In this document: piece after piece, positions 43,757 to 51,740 of the stretch | How positions within the stretch are numbered: the stretch's first letter is position 1 | How the letters are laid out: each line of letters opens with the position of its first letter | Assembly (NCBI GenBank): GCA_943367715.1 | Contig: CALRJY020000020.1 | Location: 51,024 to 115,023 of the forward strand | Direction: 5' to 3' | DNA length: 64,000 nt | Origin: JAEYXS01 sp943367715 | Lineage (GTDB): Bacteria; Verrucomicrobiota; Verrucomicrobiia; Limisphaerales; JAEYXS01 | The notes under the pieces: generated by a model | The model's input: the letters and a program-made list of their open reading frames with translations, nothing else | Databases searched by the model: none | Told to the model about the DNA's origin: nothing | Program-made: the position numbers and the translations under genes

Positions 43757-44665
43757 ATGAAACGAATCATTACCATCTTGTTTGGTGCGCTGTTGGGCAG
43801 CGCACTGAGTGCGCAAGCGGCAGCCCTAGAGGTTGTGGCAACGACGCCTGACTTGGGCTCAATCGCGATGAGCATAGGTGGAGACAAAGTGCATGTGACC
43901 AGTCTGGCGCGTGGTACGGAAGATCCGCATTTCGTAGATGCCAAACCCAGCTTCGCCCGCATCCTAAACAAGGCGGATGTCTTGATCGAAGGCGGTGCGG
44001 AACTGGAGATCGGATGGTTGCCGCCACTGGTGGACAATGCGCGCAATCGCAAGATTGTCCGCGGTGGCGAGGGCAGGGTGGATGCCTCAGAGGGCGTAAC
44101 TTTGCTCGATGTACCAACGGGCAAAGTGGACCGTTCGCAAGGCGATGTCCACGCGGGAGGCAATCCGCATTACCTGCTGGACCCGGACAATGGAAAAATC
44201 GTGGCCAAGCATTTGGCAGCACATTTCTCCAAAATGGACCCGGCGAACGCAGCGGTTTACACGAAGAACTTGGGTGTCTTCGAAATGGCCTTGGATGTGA
44301 AAGCCAAGGAATGGAGCGGCCTGTTGCAGTCACATCAAGGGTCGAAGGTGGTGACGTATCACAAGTCGTTCGAATACTTCGCACATCACTTCGGTTTCGT
44401 GGTGGCGGGTCAGATCGAGTCGAAGCCCGGCATCGAACCCTCACCGACTTACATCAGTGCTCTCATCCCCAAGATGAAGGAAGCGAATGTAAAACTGGTG
44501 ATCGTGGAGCCTAACCGCTCCAAGAAAACATCGGAATACATAGCGACCAATATCGGAGTCAAAGTGGTTTACCTGCCCATTCTGGTGGGCGGCAACGACG
44601 AAGCCACAGACTATATCAAACTGATCGATTACAACGTGAAGTCAGCCGCCAAGGCGCTGAAGTAA
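43757..44665 (+). CDS. znuA: Metal ABC transporter substrate-binding protein (ZnuA/TroA family)
   Basis: 302 residues. A signal peptide ends at about residue 23 (SAQAAA). The cluster A-1 fold is recognisable, with metal-ligand histidines His58 (EDPHFVD), His138 (GNPHYLLDPDN) and His202 (TYHKSFEYFAHHFGF). The His-rich loop found in many ZnuA proteins is missing. It captures Zn2+ or Mn2+ in the periplasm. No permease or ATPase gene follows: a terminator and convergent genes come next, so its transporter must be encoded elsewhere. It starts 11 bases after the porin. Confidence 0.9.
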   Translation: MKRIITILFGALLGSALSAQAAALEVVATTPDLGSIAMSIGGDKVHVTSLARGTEDPHFVDAKPSFARILNKADVLIEGGAELEIGWLPPLVDNARNRKIVRGGEGRVDASEGVTLLDVPTGKVDRSQGDVHAGGNPHYLLDPDNGKIVAKHLAAHFSKMDPANAAVYTKNLGVFEMALDVKAKEWSGLLQSHQGSKVVTYHKSFEYFAHHFGFVVAGQIESKPGIEPSPTYISALIPKMKEANVKLVIVEPNRSKKTSEYIATNIGVKVVYLPILVGGNDEATDYIKLIDYNVKSAAKALK

Positions 44666-44687
44666 GCTCTCACGTAGACATTCTGCA

Positions 44688-44776
44688 GGCGCGGTGTTGT
44701 GGCGGAAAAGATTGCCCGCTGATGAGTTTCAGGCAATCGCTACGCTTACCCGGCAACACCGCGCCGCTCTTTTTTC
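44688..44776. terminator. Nested hairpin between convergent genes
   Basis: GGCGCGGTGTTG (44688-44699) pairs with CAACACCGCGCC (44753-44764). The arms enclose a second short hairpin (GATTGCC near 44710 with GGCAATC near 44732), and CTCTTTTTTC follows. It can terminate znuA; the opposite strand lacks a T-run. The 77-base paired unit could also be a small repeat element. Confidence 0.7.
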
Positions 44777-44782
44777 ACGCGC

Positions 44783-46243
44783 TTAGGCGAGGATGGCCTT
44801 GAGCACTTTGGCCGGTTCTACACCGGTGAGTTTCGCGTCCAAGCCTTGGAATTTCACACTGAAGCGGTTGTGGTCGATGCCGCATTGGTGGAGCATTGTC
44901 GCATGGAGGTCGCGCATGTTCACCACATTCTCCACAGCGCGATAGGCGAATTCATCCGTGGCACCGTAGGTGATGCCGGGCTTCATGCCTCCACCGGCCA
45001 TCCAGAGGGAGAAGGCGAGGATGTGATGATCGCGGCCGGTACCTTGTCCCATCGGTGTGCGGCCGAACTCACCGCCCCAGATGATCAAGGTGTCATCCAA
45101 TAGTCCACGCTGTTTCAAATCATTCACCAACGCCGCACTGGCTTGATCTGTTTCCAGAGCGGCCTTGGGCATGTTCTTCTCGATGTCACCGTGATGATCC
45201 CAGGCGCGGTGATAAAGCTGGATGAAGCGCACGCCACGTTCCGCGAGGCGACGGGCAAGCAGACAGTTTGAAGCAAAGCTGCCATCGCCTGGTTCCTTCA
45301 CCCCGTAAGAGTCGAGGATGTGCTGCGGCTCCTGCTTAAAATCCGTCAGCTCGGGCACGGAACTCTGCATGCGGAAGGCCATCTCATACTGGCTCATCCG
45401 CGTTTGGATCTCAGGATCTAGACGTTCCTGCGAGAGCTGACCGTTCAGGCGGTTGATCTCATCTACGAGCTGCCGTTGCGTGCTCTGGCAGACGCCATCA
45501 GGATTGCCGACGTAATGGACGGCATCGCCTTTTGACTGGAACTGAATGCCTTGAAAACGACTCGGCAGAAAGCCGCTGGACCATTGGCGGGCTGAGACGG
45601 GTTGAGCGCCGCCACCTTTGCCTTGCGATACCAGGACGACGAAGCCCGGCAGGCTATCCGTCTCCGCGCCCAAACCATACAGCAGCCAGGAGCCCATGCT
45701 GGGGCGGCCTTTGATGATGGAGCCGGAGTTCATGAAGGCGTGCGCCGGATCATGATTGATTTGCTCCGTGACCATGGAGCGGACTATGCAGATGTCATCT
45801 GCGATGCCGGCAATGTGTGGGAACAGATCGGAAATCTCCTGTCCAGACTTGCCATGTTTCTTGAAGTCCACGAAGGAGCCGCGTGCTTTCAGAACCGTGC
45901 CTTGCAACTGCGCGAGCTGCTGACCTTTGGTCAATGATTCAGGAAAGGGCTGGCCATCGAGCTTCTTCAGCTCCGGTTTAGGATCGAACGACTCGACTTG
46001 GGAAGGACCACCGGCCATGCACAGATGGATGACTCGCTTGGCACGAACCGGATAATGCGGCGGATTGACGATGCCACCGATGCCTGATTTGAGTGGCGCA
46101 TCAGCCGCCATCACCGGCTGACCATTACGAAAGAGCAGGGAACCAAAGGCTAGTGAACCCAGACCAAGACCACTGCGTGTCAGAAACGTGCGGCGGTTCA
46201 GGCTGGCTTGATACTCGGGGCTGAAAGGATTGGGCCAGTTCAT
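44783..46243 (-). CDS. DUF1501 family protein
   Basis: 486 residues of the DUF1501 family, related to sulfatase/phosphatase-like alkaline-phosphatase folds. The N-terminus has a Tat-like signal (LNRRTFLTRSGLGLGSLAFG). Typical strings: VIHLCMAGGPSQVESFDPKPEL, NHDPAHAFMNSGSIIKGRPSMGSWLLYGLG, IQLYHRAWDHHGDIEKNMPK and IIWGGEFGRTPMGQGTGRDHH. It is exported. Such genes nearly always follow a PSCyt1/DUF1549/DUF1553 gene in Planctomycetes and Verrucomicrobia, as here, one base away. The role is unknown, often assumed to be in polysaccharide breakdown. Confidence 0.93.
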   Translation of the reverse strand: MNWPNPFSPEYQASLNRRTFLTRSGLGLGSLAFGSLLFRNGQPVMAADAPLKSGIGGIVNPPHYPVRAKRVIHLCMAGGPSQVESFDPKPELKKLDGQPFPESLTKGQQLAQLQGTVLKARGSFVDFKKHGKSGQEISDLFPHIAGIADDICIVRSMVTEQINHDPAHAFMNSGSIIKGRPSMGSWLLYGLGAETDSLPGFVVLVSQGKGGGAQPVSARQWSSGFLPSRFQGIQFQSKGDAVHYVGNPDGVCQSTQRQLVDEINRLNGQLSQERLDPEIQTRMSQYEMAFRMQSSVPELTDFKQEPQHILDSYGVKEPGDGSFASNCLLARRLAERGVRFIQLYHRAWDHHGDIEKNMPKAALETDQASAALVNDLKQRGLLDDTLIIWGGEFGRTPMGQGTGRDHHILAFSLWMAGGGMKPGITYGATDEFAYRAVENVVNMRDLHATMLHQCGIDHNRFSVKFQGLDAKLTGVEPAKVLKAILA

Positions 46244-46244
46244 A

Positions 46245-49200
46245 TCAGTAACGGGTGACTGTTTCGTGCAAGTTCAGGATCACGCGGCAGACCGAGGTCC
46301 AAGCGGCGTGCTCAGAAGCCGAGAGCGATTCATTGCGCGGGGCATTGCCCACTTTCAAGAGCTTCTCCGCATCTGGAGCTGCGCCCCGATAAAATTCGGT
46401 CTGCTTCGCCAAAAGGGCGAGCAGAGATTTTTTCTCTACTTCTTTAGGCTCGCGGGCAAGAGCTCGCTTAAAGGCCAAATCCAAACGGCGTGAATCATTC
46501 TTGGAAGATTCCATGACCTCTTGCGCGAGGACTCGAGCTGCTTCAACAAAGGAAGGATCGTTCAGCAGCGTGAGCGCCTGCTGCGGTGTGTTTGAGGCCA
46601 CGCGAACGCCGGTGCATTCCTCACGGGAAGGGGCATCGAAGTTCGCCAGCATAGGATGCAGGAACGTACGCTGCCAGTGCATGTAGAGACCACGGCGATA
46701 CTGACGGTCATCCGTATTAGCGACGTAATCGCGGTCAGGGAATTGCAGACTCTCGTAGTAACCAGGCGGCTGGTAAGGCTTCGCGCTGGGGCCGCCGACA
46801 TCGAGATTCAGCAGGCCCGCTACAAAAAGTGCATTGTCGCGGACAAACTCAGCATCCAACCGGCGCGGGTTTTGTGATGCGAGCAGGCGATTGTCTGGAT
46901 CGGATTCAATGACTTCACGTTTAAGATTGGAACTTTGACGGTAAGCCGATGAGGTGACCATCAAGCGGACCATGTGCTGATAGTTCCAGCCGCTCTCACG
47001 GAACTCCACGGCCAGCCAGTCTAGCAATTCCGGATGCGAAGGCCACTCGCCTTGGGCGCCGATGTCTTCCACGCTGTTATAAAGGCCATTGCCGAAGAAC
47101 TGCTTCCACAAGCGATTCATGATGACGCGCGAGGTCAGCGGGTTTTCAGGGGAAACGATCCACTTCGCCAAATCCAATCGGTTCAACTGCTGCGATTCGG
47201 TAGCCTTTTTTCGCGTAAGAAATTCCGGGGGATATGGGGAGACGATTTTGCCGTTTTCATCCTGCCAATTGCCGCGAGCCAGGATGCGGGTTTCTTTCGA
47301 CTCCCAAGCGACGGTGATGAGCGTCTGCGCATGGCCATCGCGGCAATCTAGCCAGTCGTTACGGGTCTGGCGGAATTCCTTCAACGCATTCGTATCCGTT
47401 TGCGAACTAAGCAAGAACAGTTCGGCAAGTTCAGCAGATTTAGCCGCAGACTTTTGCTTGCTGACTTGAGCGAGAGCATCGGAGAGTGGCATGAGCGGAT
47501 TCAGCGTGGCGAAGGGAGAGATACTCCAGCGCACATGAGCGGCTGGATTTTCATCCACGGTGATTTCAAGGATATCACCCGCTTTCACCTGCCGAACCTC
47601 TTTGAATTGCCAGACAGCAGTGTGATGGTTGGTGAGTTGCTTGCTGACCACTTTCCACATGTCCTTCACGCCGATGACCGCGGCACCAGCAGCGTAGCGT
47701 TCATCCCAGATATTCGCCATGCCGTGGTCGATAGCCAAAGTCTCCGGCTTAGTCTCGCCGGTACGCTTTAGAACAGCTTTGAACTTGATGCTGGCGGTGG
47801 TCTCACCCTTGTGAAGGATGCTCGGTGCCTCGCTAGAAACTGGCAACAAGTCCAAACGTAGAGAGGTCAGAGTCATGTCGGGCAAGGCGATCTCATAACG
47901 ATCACTGCCATTGCGTTTGCTGGCGAAAAGAATGCTCCCATCCGTTTGCGTTTGGGCATTGGTCAAACTGAGGTAATCCGCCTGCTTGGCCACAGCCTTC
48001 TTATCTTTGGCGTTTTTCTTGGCGACGTTTTCCGTGGCAATCTGAATCTTGGTGGGAGCGTGCCAACCGGTGGAGTTCTCCTTCAACCACGCCAGGCTTT
48101 GCTGGCGCCAATCCTTGTAGGCATCCTTCGTCGTTTTGGCTTTGGACAGTTCTTGGGCGGATGCTTGGGCGATGGCTTGCAGCTTTATTTTTAGCTCTTC
48201 CGAGCGCGCTTTCAGGTAAGGACTCTCCACCTGCATTTCCGGCGGGAAAGGGTACTCGTTGTTCCAGCCCTTTAGCTCGGGCACAGGAGTGTATTTGTAA
48301 TCACTATATACGCCCCATTGCTTCACATCGGAGAAGAAAGCGGCCATCGAATAAAAGTCCTTCGCGGTGAAGGGATCGAACTTGTGATCATGGCATTCGG
48401 CACAGCCCAAGGTGGAGCCCAGCCAGGCGGTGCCTACGGTGCGCACACGATCAGCGGCATACTTGGCGAGATACTCCTTGGCCTGTGCACCGCCTTCACG
48501 GGTCATCATGTTCAGGCGATTGAAGCCTGTAGCTGTGATCTGTTCGGTAGTGGGGTTCGGCAAAAGATCACCGGCGAGCTGTTCGGTAGTGAACTGGTCG
48601 AAAGGCTTGTTGCGGTTGAATGAATTGATGACGTATTCGCGGTAGGGGAAAATGTTTTGATTCTGGTCGCCATGGTATCCGACTGTGTCCGTAAAGCGAA
48701 CGGCATCCAGCCAGGGGACCGCCATACGCTCACCGTAATGAGGCGAACGCAGCAAACGGTCCACTTGCTTCTCGTAGGCTTTCGGAGATTTATCGCGGAG
48801 GAACGAATCAACCTCCTCCGGAGTGGGCGGAAGCCCGGTGAGATCTAAGCTCAAGCGGCGGAGCAGGGTGCGGCGATCGGTTTCTGGAGACGGTTCCAGT
48901 TTATGCTCTGTCAACTTGGCCGCAATGAATGCATCCACCGGCGTGCGCACCCAGGTGCTGTTCTGCACGGAGGGGGGGAGTGTCCGTTTGGGCGGTAAAT
49001 AAGCCCAGTGTTCCTGATACTCGGCGCCTTGCTCGATCCATTTCTTGAGCAACTCTTTCTGGCCCGCAGTCAGAGCCTTGTGCGCCTCCGGCGGCGGCAT
49101 GAGGTCATCTTCATTCGTCGTGAAGATGCGGGCAATCAATTCGCTCTCCGCCGGCTTTCCCGGCACGAAAGCTTTGCCCGCGATAGCGTCTGCCCGGATG

Positions 49201-49418
49201 TCGAGTCGCAGATCGGCTTTCCGGTGATTCTTATCTGGTCCGTGGCAATAAAAGCATTTGTCCGACAAAATGGGGCGGACATCGCGGTTAAATTCGATCT
49301 TCGACACTGTCGCGCCTTGCGCCGCGAAGGCCAGGCACGAGAGAAGCACACTGGCCATGAAACGGCCGACGGCGAGGGAAAAAATCGCGCTAAAAAACTG
49401 GGGCAACTGATTTCGCAT
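46245..49418 (-). CDS. PSCyt1/DUF1549/DUF1553 multidomain protein
   Basis: 1057 residues with a signal peptide (ASVLLSCLAFAAQGA). A cytochrome c-like PSCyt1 domain has the heme motif CFYCH near residue 55 and a later Met-rich MPPPEAHKAL. The DUF1549 domain follows (VDAFIAAKLTEHKLEPSPE, RRLSLDLTGLPPTPEEV), with a second CxxCH (GCAECHDHKFDPFTAKDFY). A central region of about 350 residues is less conserved, and the DUF1553 domain ends the protein (NPLTSRVIMNRLWKQFFGNGL, PQQALTLLNDPSF). It is probably an exported heme enzyme acting with DUF1501; ResB/CcsA encoded nearby would attach the heme. Confidence 0.93.
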   Translation of the reverse strand: MRNQLPQFFSAIFSLAVGRFMASVLLSCLAFAAQGATVSKIEFNRDVRPILSDKCFYCHGPDKNHRKADLRLDIRADAIAGKAFVPGKPAESELIARIFTTNEDDLMPPPEAHKALTAGQKELLKKWIEQGAEYQEHWAYLPPKRTLPPSVQNSTWVRTPVDAFIAAKLTEHKLEPSPETDRRTLLRRLSLDLTGLPPTPEEVDSFLRDKSPKAYEKQVDRLLRSPHYGERMAVPWLDAVRFTDTVGYHGDQNQNIFPYREYVINSFNRNKPFDQFTTEQLAGDLLPNPTTEQITATGFNRLNMMTREGGAQAKEYLAKYAADRVRTVGTAWLGSTLGCAECHDHKFDPFTAKDFYSMAAFFSDVKQWGVYSDYKYTPVPELKGWNNEYPFPPEMQVESPYLKARSEELKIKLQAIAQASAQELSKAKTTKDAYKDWRQQSLAWLKENSTGWHAPTKIQIATENVAKKNAKDKKAVAKQADYLSLTNAQTQTDGSILFASKRNGSDRYEIALPDMTLTSLRLDLLPVSSEAPSILHKGETTASIKFKAVLKRTGETKPETLAIDHGMANIWDERYAAGAAVIGVKDMWKVVSKQLTNHHTAVWQFKEVRQVKAGDILEITVDENPAAHVRWSISPFATLNPLMPLSDALAQVSKQKSAAKSAELAELFLLSSQTDTNALKEFRQTRNDWLDCRDGHAQTLITVAWESKETRILARGNWQDENGKIVSPYPPEFLTRKKATESQQLNRLDLAKWIVSPENPLTSRVIMNRLWKQFFGNGLYNSVEDIGAQGEWPSHPELLDWLAVEFRESGWNYQHMVRLMVTSSAYRQSSNLKREVIESDPDNRLLASQNPRRLDAEFVRDNALFVAGLLNLDVGGPSAKPYQPPGYYESLQFPDRDYVANTDDRQYRRGLYMHWQRTFLHPMLANFDAPSREECTGVRVASNTPQQALTLLNDPSFVEAARVLAQEVMESSKNDSRRLDLAFKRALAREPKEVEKKSLLALLAKQTEFYRGAAPDAEKLLKVGNAPRNESLSASEHAAWTSVCRVILNLHETVTRY

Positions 49419-49592
49419 GCGTATTGACTAATCTACAGCACCGTAGGTGGCAAACAATGGAAGAAATTGGGTAAAGCATGTATTATTCTGCGCTGCGAAT
49501 AGCAGGTCGCAATGGCTTGCATTTAAGGCCGTTGAGCATAGAGAATCGCTCCCGGGATTGGTGATAGCTCAGGGGAGGGGATAGTGTGTACT

Positions 49593-49611
49593 TGCAGCCC
49601 TAAGGACTGCA
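49593..49611. promoter_or_regulatory. 19-base palindrome upstream of the ethylene-receptor-like kinase
   Basis: TGCAGCCCTAAGGACTGCA is symmetric in eight of nine base pairs around a central A. It lies 23 bases before the ATG at 49635 and could be an operator or a short leader hairpin. A GGGGAGGGG run sits just upstream. Confidence 0.35.
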
Positions 49612-49634
49612 GGCTGTACCGTAGAAATTGCCTT

Positions 49635-51692
49635 ATGTTTTTATTCATAGCCAATCTGTTCGACACAACCGGTTTTCCCGCCCGTTGGGATTGCGGCGAG
49701 TGGACGGCATTGCATGGTTGGATCCATATCCTGTCCGACGCCGCCATTTTCGGTGCATATGCGGCTATTCCGGCATCTATCGCATACTATGTCATGCGCA
49801 AGAAGGAAGCGGTGGCATTTCCGCGCCTTTATTGGCTTTTTGCGGCTTTCATTCTCTCCTGCGGGCTGGTGCACCTGATGGAAACAGTGATTTACTGGCA
49901 TCCGGCCTATCGCTTTTCCGCTTTGCTGAAGATTATCACCGCCATCGCTTCTTGGACTACGGTCTTGGTTTTGATCAAGCATCTTCCCGTCGCCATGTCC
50001 CTACCGGGGATGGCACAGGTAAATGCCGAACTGAAAGCTGAAATTCTGCAACGAAAAAAAGCTGAGGATGAGGTTCTGAGACTCAATCGAGATCTTCAAA
50101 ATCGGGTGCAAGAGCTGGAGACGTTGCTGAAAGTCCTTCCTGTAGGCATCGGCATTGCCCTAGATCCGGCATGCCGGAACATCAAAGGGAACGCGGCATT
50201 GGCCCGTATTCTCCGGGTGGAGGAAGATCAAAACACTTCTTTGAGCGCCCCAGATGAGCATGCTCCCAATCATTTTCACGTGGAGCACCAGGGTGTTAAA
50301 CTGAAGCCTGAGGATCTACCTATTCAGTTGGCTGCGAGCAAGGGCATGACCATTGAAGATTTTGAGGAAGACATTGTTTTCCGAGACGGTGAGCGCCGTC
50401 ATGTGCTCGCACTGGCTTCGCCTTTGCACGATGAGAAAGGGAATGTTCGGGGAGCAGTGGGTGTCTTCGTAGATATCACCGAACGGAAGAGGGCGGAACG
50501 GGATCGCGAGTTGGTGCGCAACCGTCTGCAAGAAACACAACGATTGGAAAGCCTGGGAGTGCTGGCGGGTGGCATCGCTCATGATTTCAACAATCTGTTA
50601 ACCGGTATCATCTGCAATGCCGCGATGGTGCGGGAAGACGGTCAAGCTGGTGCAGAGATGACGGTATGCCTCACGGACATAGAAAAAGATGCCCAACGGG
50701 CGGCCGATCTTTGCCGTCAGTTGCTGGCTTACGCAGGCGGAGGCAGATTTATCTTGGGACCAGTTTATCTCAGCGATATCGCGCGCGACACCATTTCCTT
50801 GTTGCGCACTACTTATTCCAGCAGGGCAGAGATCATTTTCGAAGTGGAGGCGGGAGTTCCCCCTGTATTGGGCGACCCGATGCAGATGCGTCAGTTGATC
50901 ATGAACCTGATGATGAACGCCATGGAAGCCCTGGAAGGCAAGGAAGGCTGTGTCAGGGTTACCACAAAAAAGGTGGCTCCCACCGCCGAATTGCTGCAAG
51001 GAGCCATCTGCCAGCCTGAAAAACTGCACGATGAGTATGTGCTGTTCGAGGTGAAAGACAATGGCTGCGGGATGGACGAGCATACCAAATCGCGCATGTT
51101 TGATCCTTTCTTCACCACCAAGTTTGTCGGCCGTGGCCTCGGATTGCCCGCCGTCATGGGAATTGTGCGAAGCCAGGCCGGAATCTTGACGGTCACCAGC
51201 ACCAAAGACATCGGCAGCACCTTCCGCGTCTTCTTCAAACCGGCCAAGGAAAAGTATGATACCACATCGCGAATCTCAAAAGGCAACCCTGGTTCCATAG
51301 TCAAAAAACCTACTGGAACAGTACTGGTCGTGGATGATGAGGAAACGGTCCGTGACGTCTGCCGCAGGGCCTTGCAAGAAGTCGGCTTTCGAGTGTTGAC
51401 GGCAGCGGATGGGGCAGAGGGCCTGGAGGTGTTTCGGGAACACCGGGCTCTGATCGTGGCCGTGGTACTTGACCTTACCATGCCCAAGATGGATGGACAT
51501 CAAACCTTCAACGCCATGCGAATGATCGTGCCAGGCGTGAAAGTAGTCCTGATGAGCGGCTTTAGTGAAAGCGAAGTGATCAACCGTTTCACGACCAAGG
51601 CGCCTGCCGCCTTCCTTCAAAAACCTTACACACCGGAGCTGCTGCTGGCCAAAGTCCGCGGCATCATTTCGGAGAGCGGACCAGCAGTCTGA
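49635..51692 (+). CDS. Ethylene-receptor-like hybrid sensor histidine kinase
   Basis: About 685 residues from the ATG at 49635. The first 120 residues are a three-helix membrane domain like the ethylene-binding domain of plant ETR1: FDTTGFPARWDCGEW, then Asp35 and Tyr42 in LSDAAIFGAYAAIP, and the copper-ligand pair Cys76-x3-His80 in ILSCGLVHLME. A coiled linker and one PAS domain (about 150-290) follow, then HisKA with His316 (GGIAHDFNNLL), HATPase (NAMEALEGKEG, DNGCGMDEHTKSRMF) and a receiver with Asp613 (VVLDLTMPKMDG). Ethylene or copper sensing is inference from the conserved residues. Confidence 0.9.
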   Translation: MFLFIANLFDTTGFPARWDCGEWTALHGWIHILSDAAIFGAYAAIPASIAYYVMRKKEAVAFPRLYWLFAAFILSCGLVHLMETVIYWHPAYRFSALLKIITAIASWTTVLVLIKHLPVAMSLPGMAQVNAELKAEILQRKKAEDEVLRLNRDLQNRVQELETLLKVLPVGIGIALDPACRNIKGNAALARILRVEEDQNTSLSAPDEHAPNHFHVEHQGVKLKPEDLPIQLAASKGMTIEDFEEDIVFRDGERRHVLALASPLHDEKGNVRGAVGVFVDITERKRAERDRELVRNRLQETQRLESLGVLAGGIAHDFNNLLTGIICNAAMVREDGQAGAEMTVCLTDIEKDAQRAADLCRQLLAYAGGGRFILGPVYLSDIARDTISLLRTTYSSRAEIIFEVEAGVPPVLGDPMQMRQLIMNLMMNAMEALEGKEGCVRVTTKKVAPTAELLQGAICQPEKLHDEYVLFEVKDNGCGMDEHTKSRMFDPFFTTKFVGRGLGLPAVMGIVRSQAGILTVTSTKDIGSTFRVFFKPAKEKYDTTSRISKGNPGSIVKKPTGTVLVVDDEETVRDVCRRALQEVGFRVLTAADGAEGLEVFREHRALIVAVVLDLTMPKMDGHQTFNAMRMIVPGVKVVLMSGFSESEVINRFTTKAPAAFLQKPYTPELLLAKVRGIISESGPAV

Positions 51693-51701
51693 TTGTCAAT
51701 A

Positions 51702-51728
51702 GCCCGTCGGCCTTTCAGGCCGGCGGGC
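51702..51728. terminator. Hairpin between convergent genes
   Basis: GCCCGTCGGCC (51702-51712) pairs with GGCCGGCGGGC (51718-51728) with one G-T pair and a five-base loop. No T-run follows on the + strand, so it may act with Rho or as a shared 3' end structure. Confidence 0.5.
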
Positions 51729-51740
51729 GCATCTATCCCA

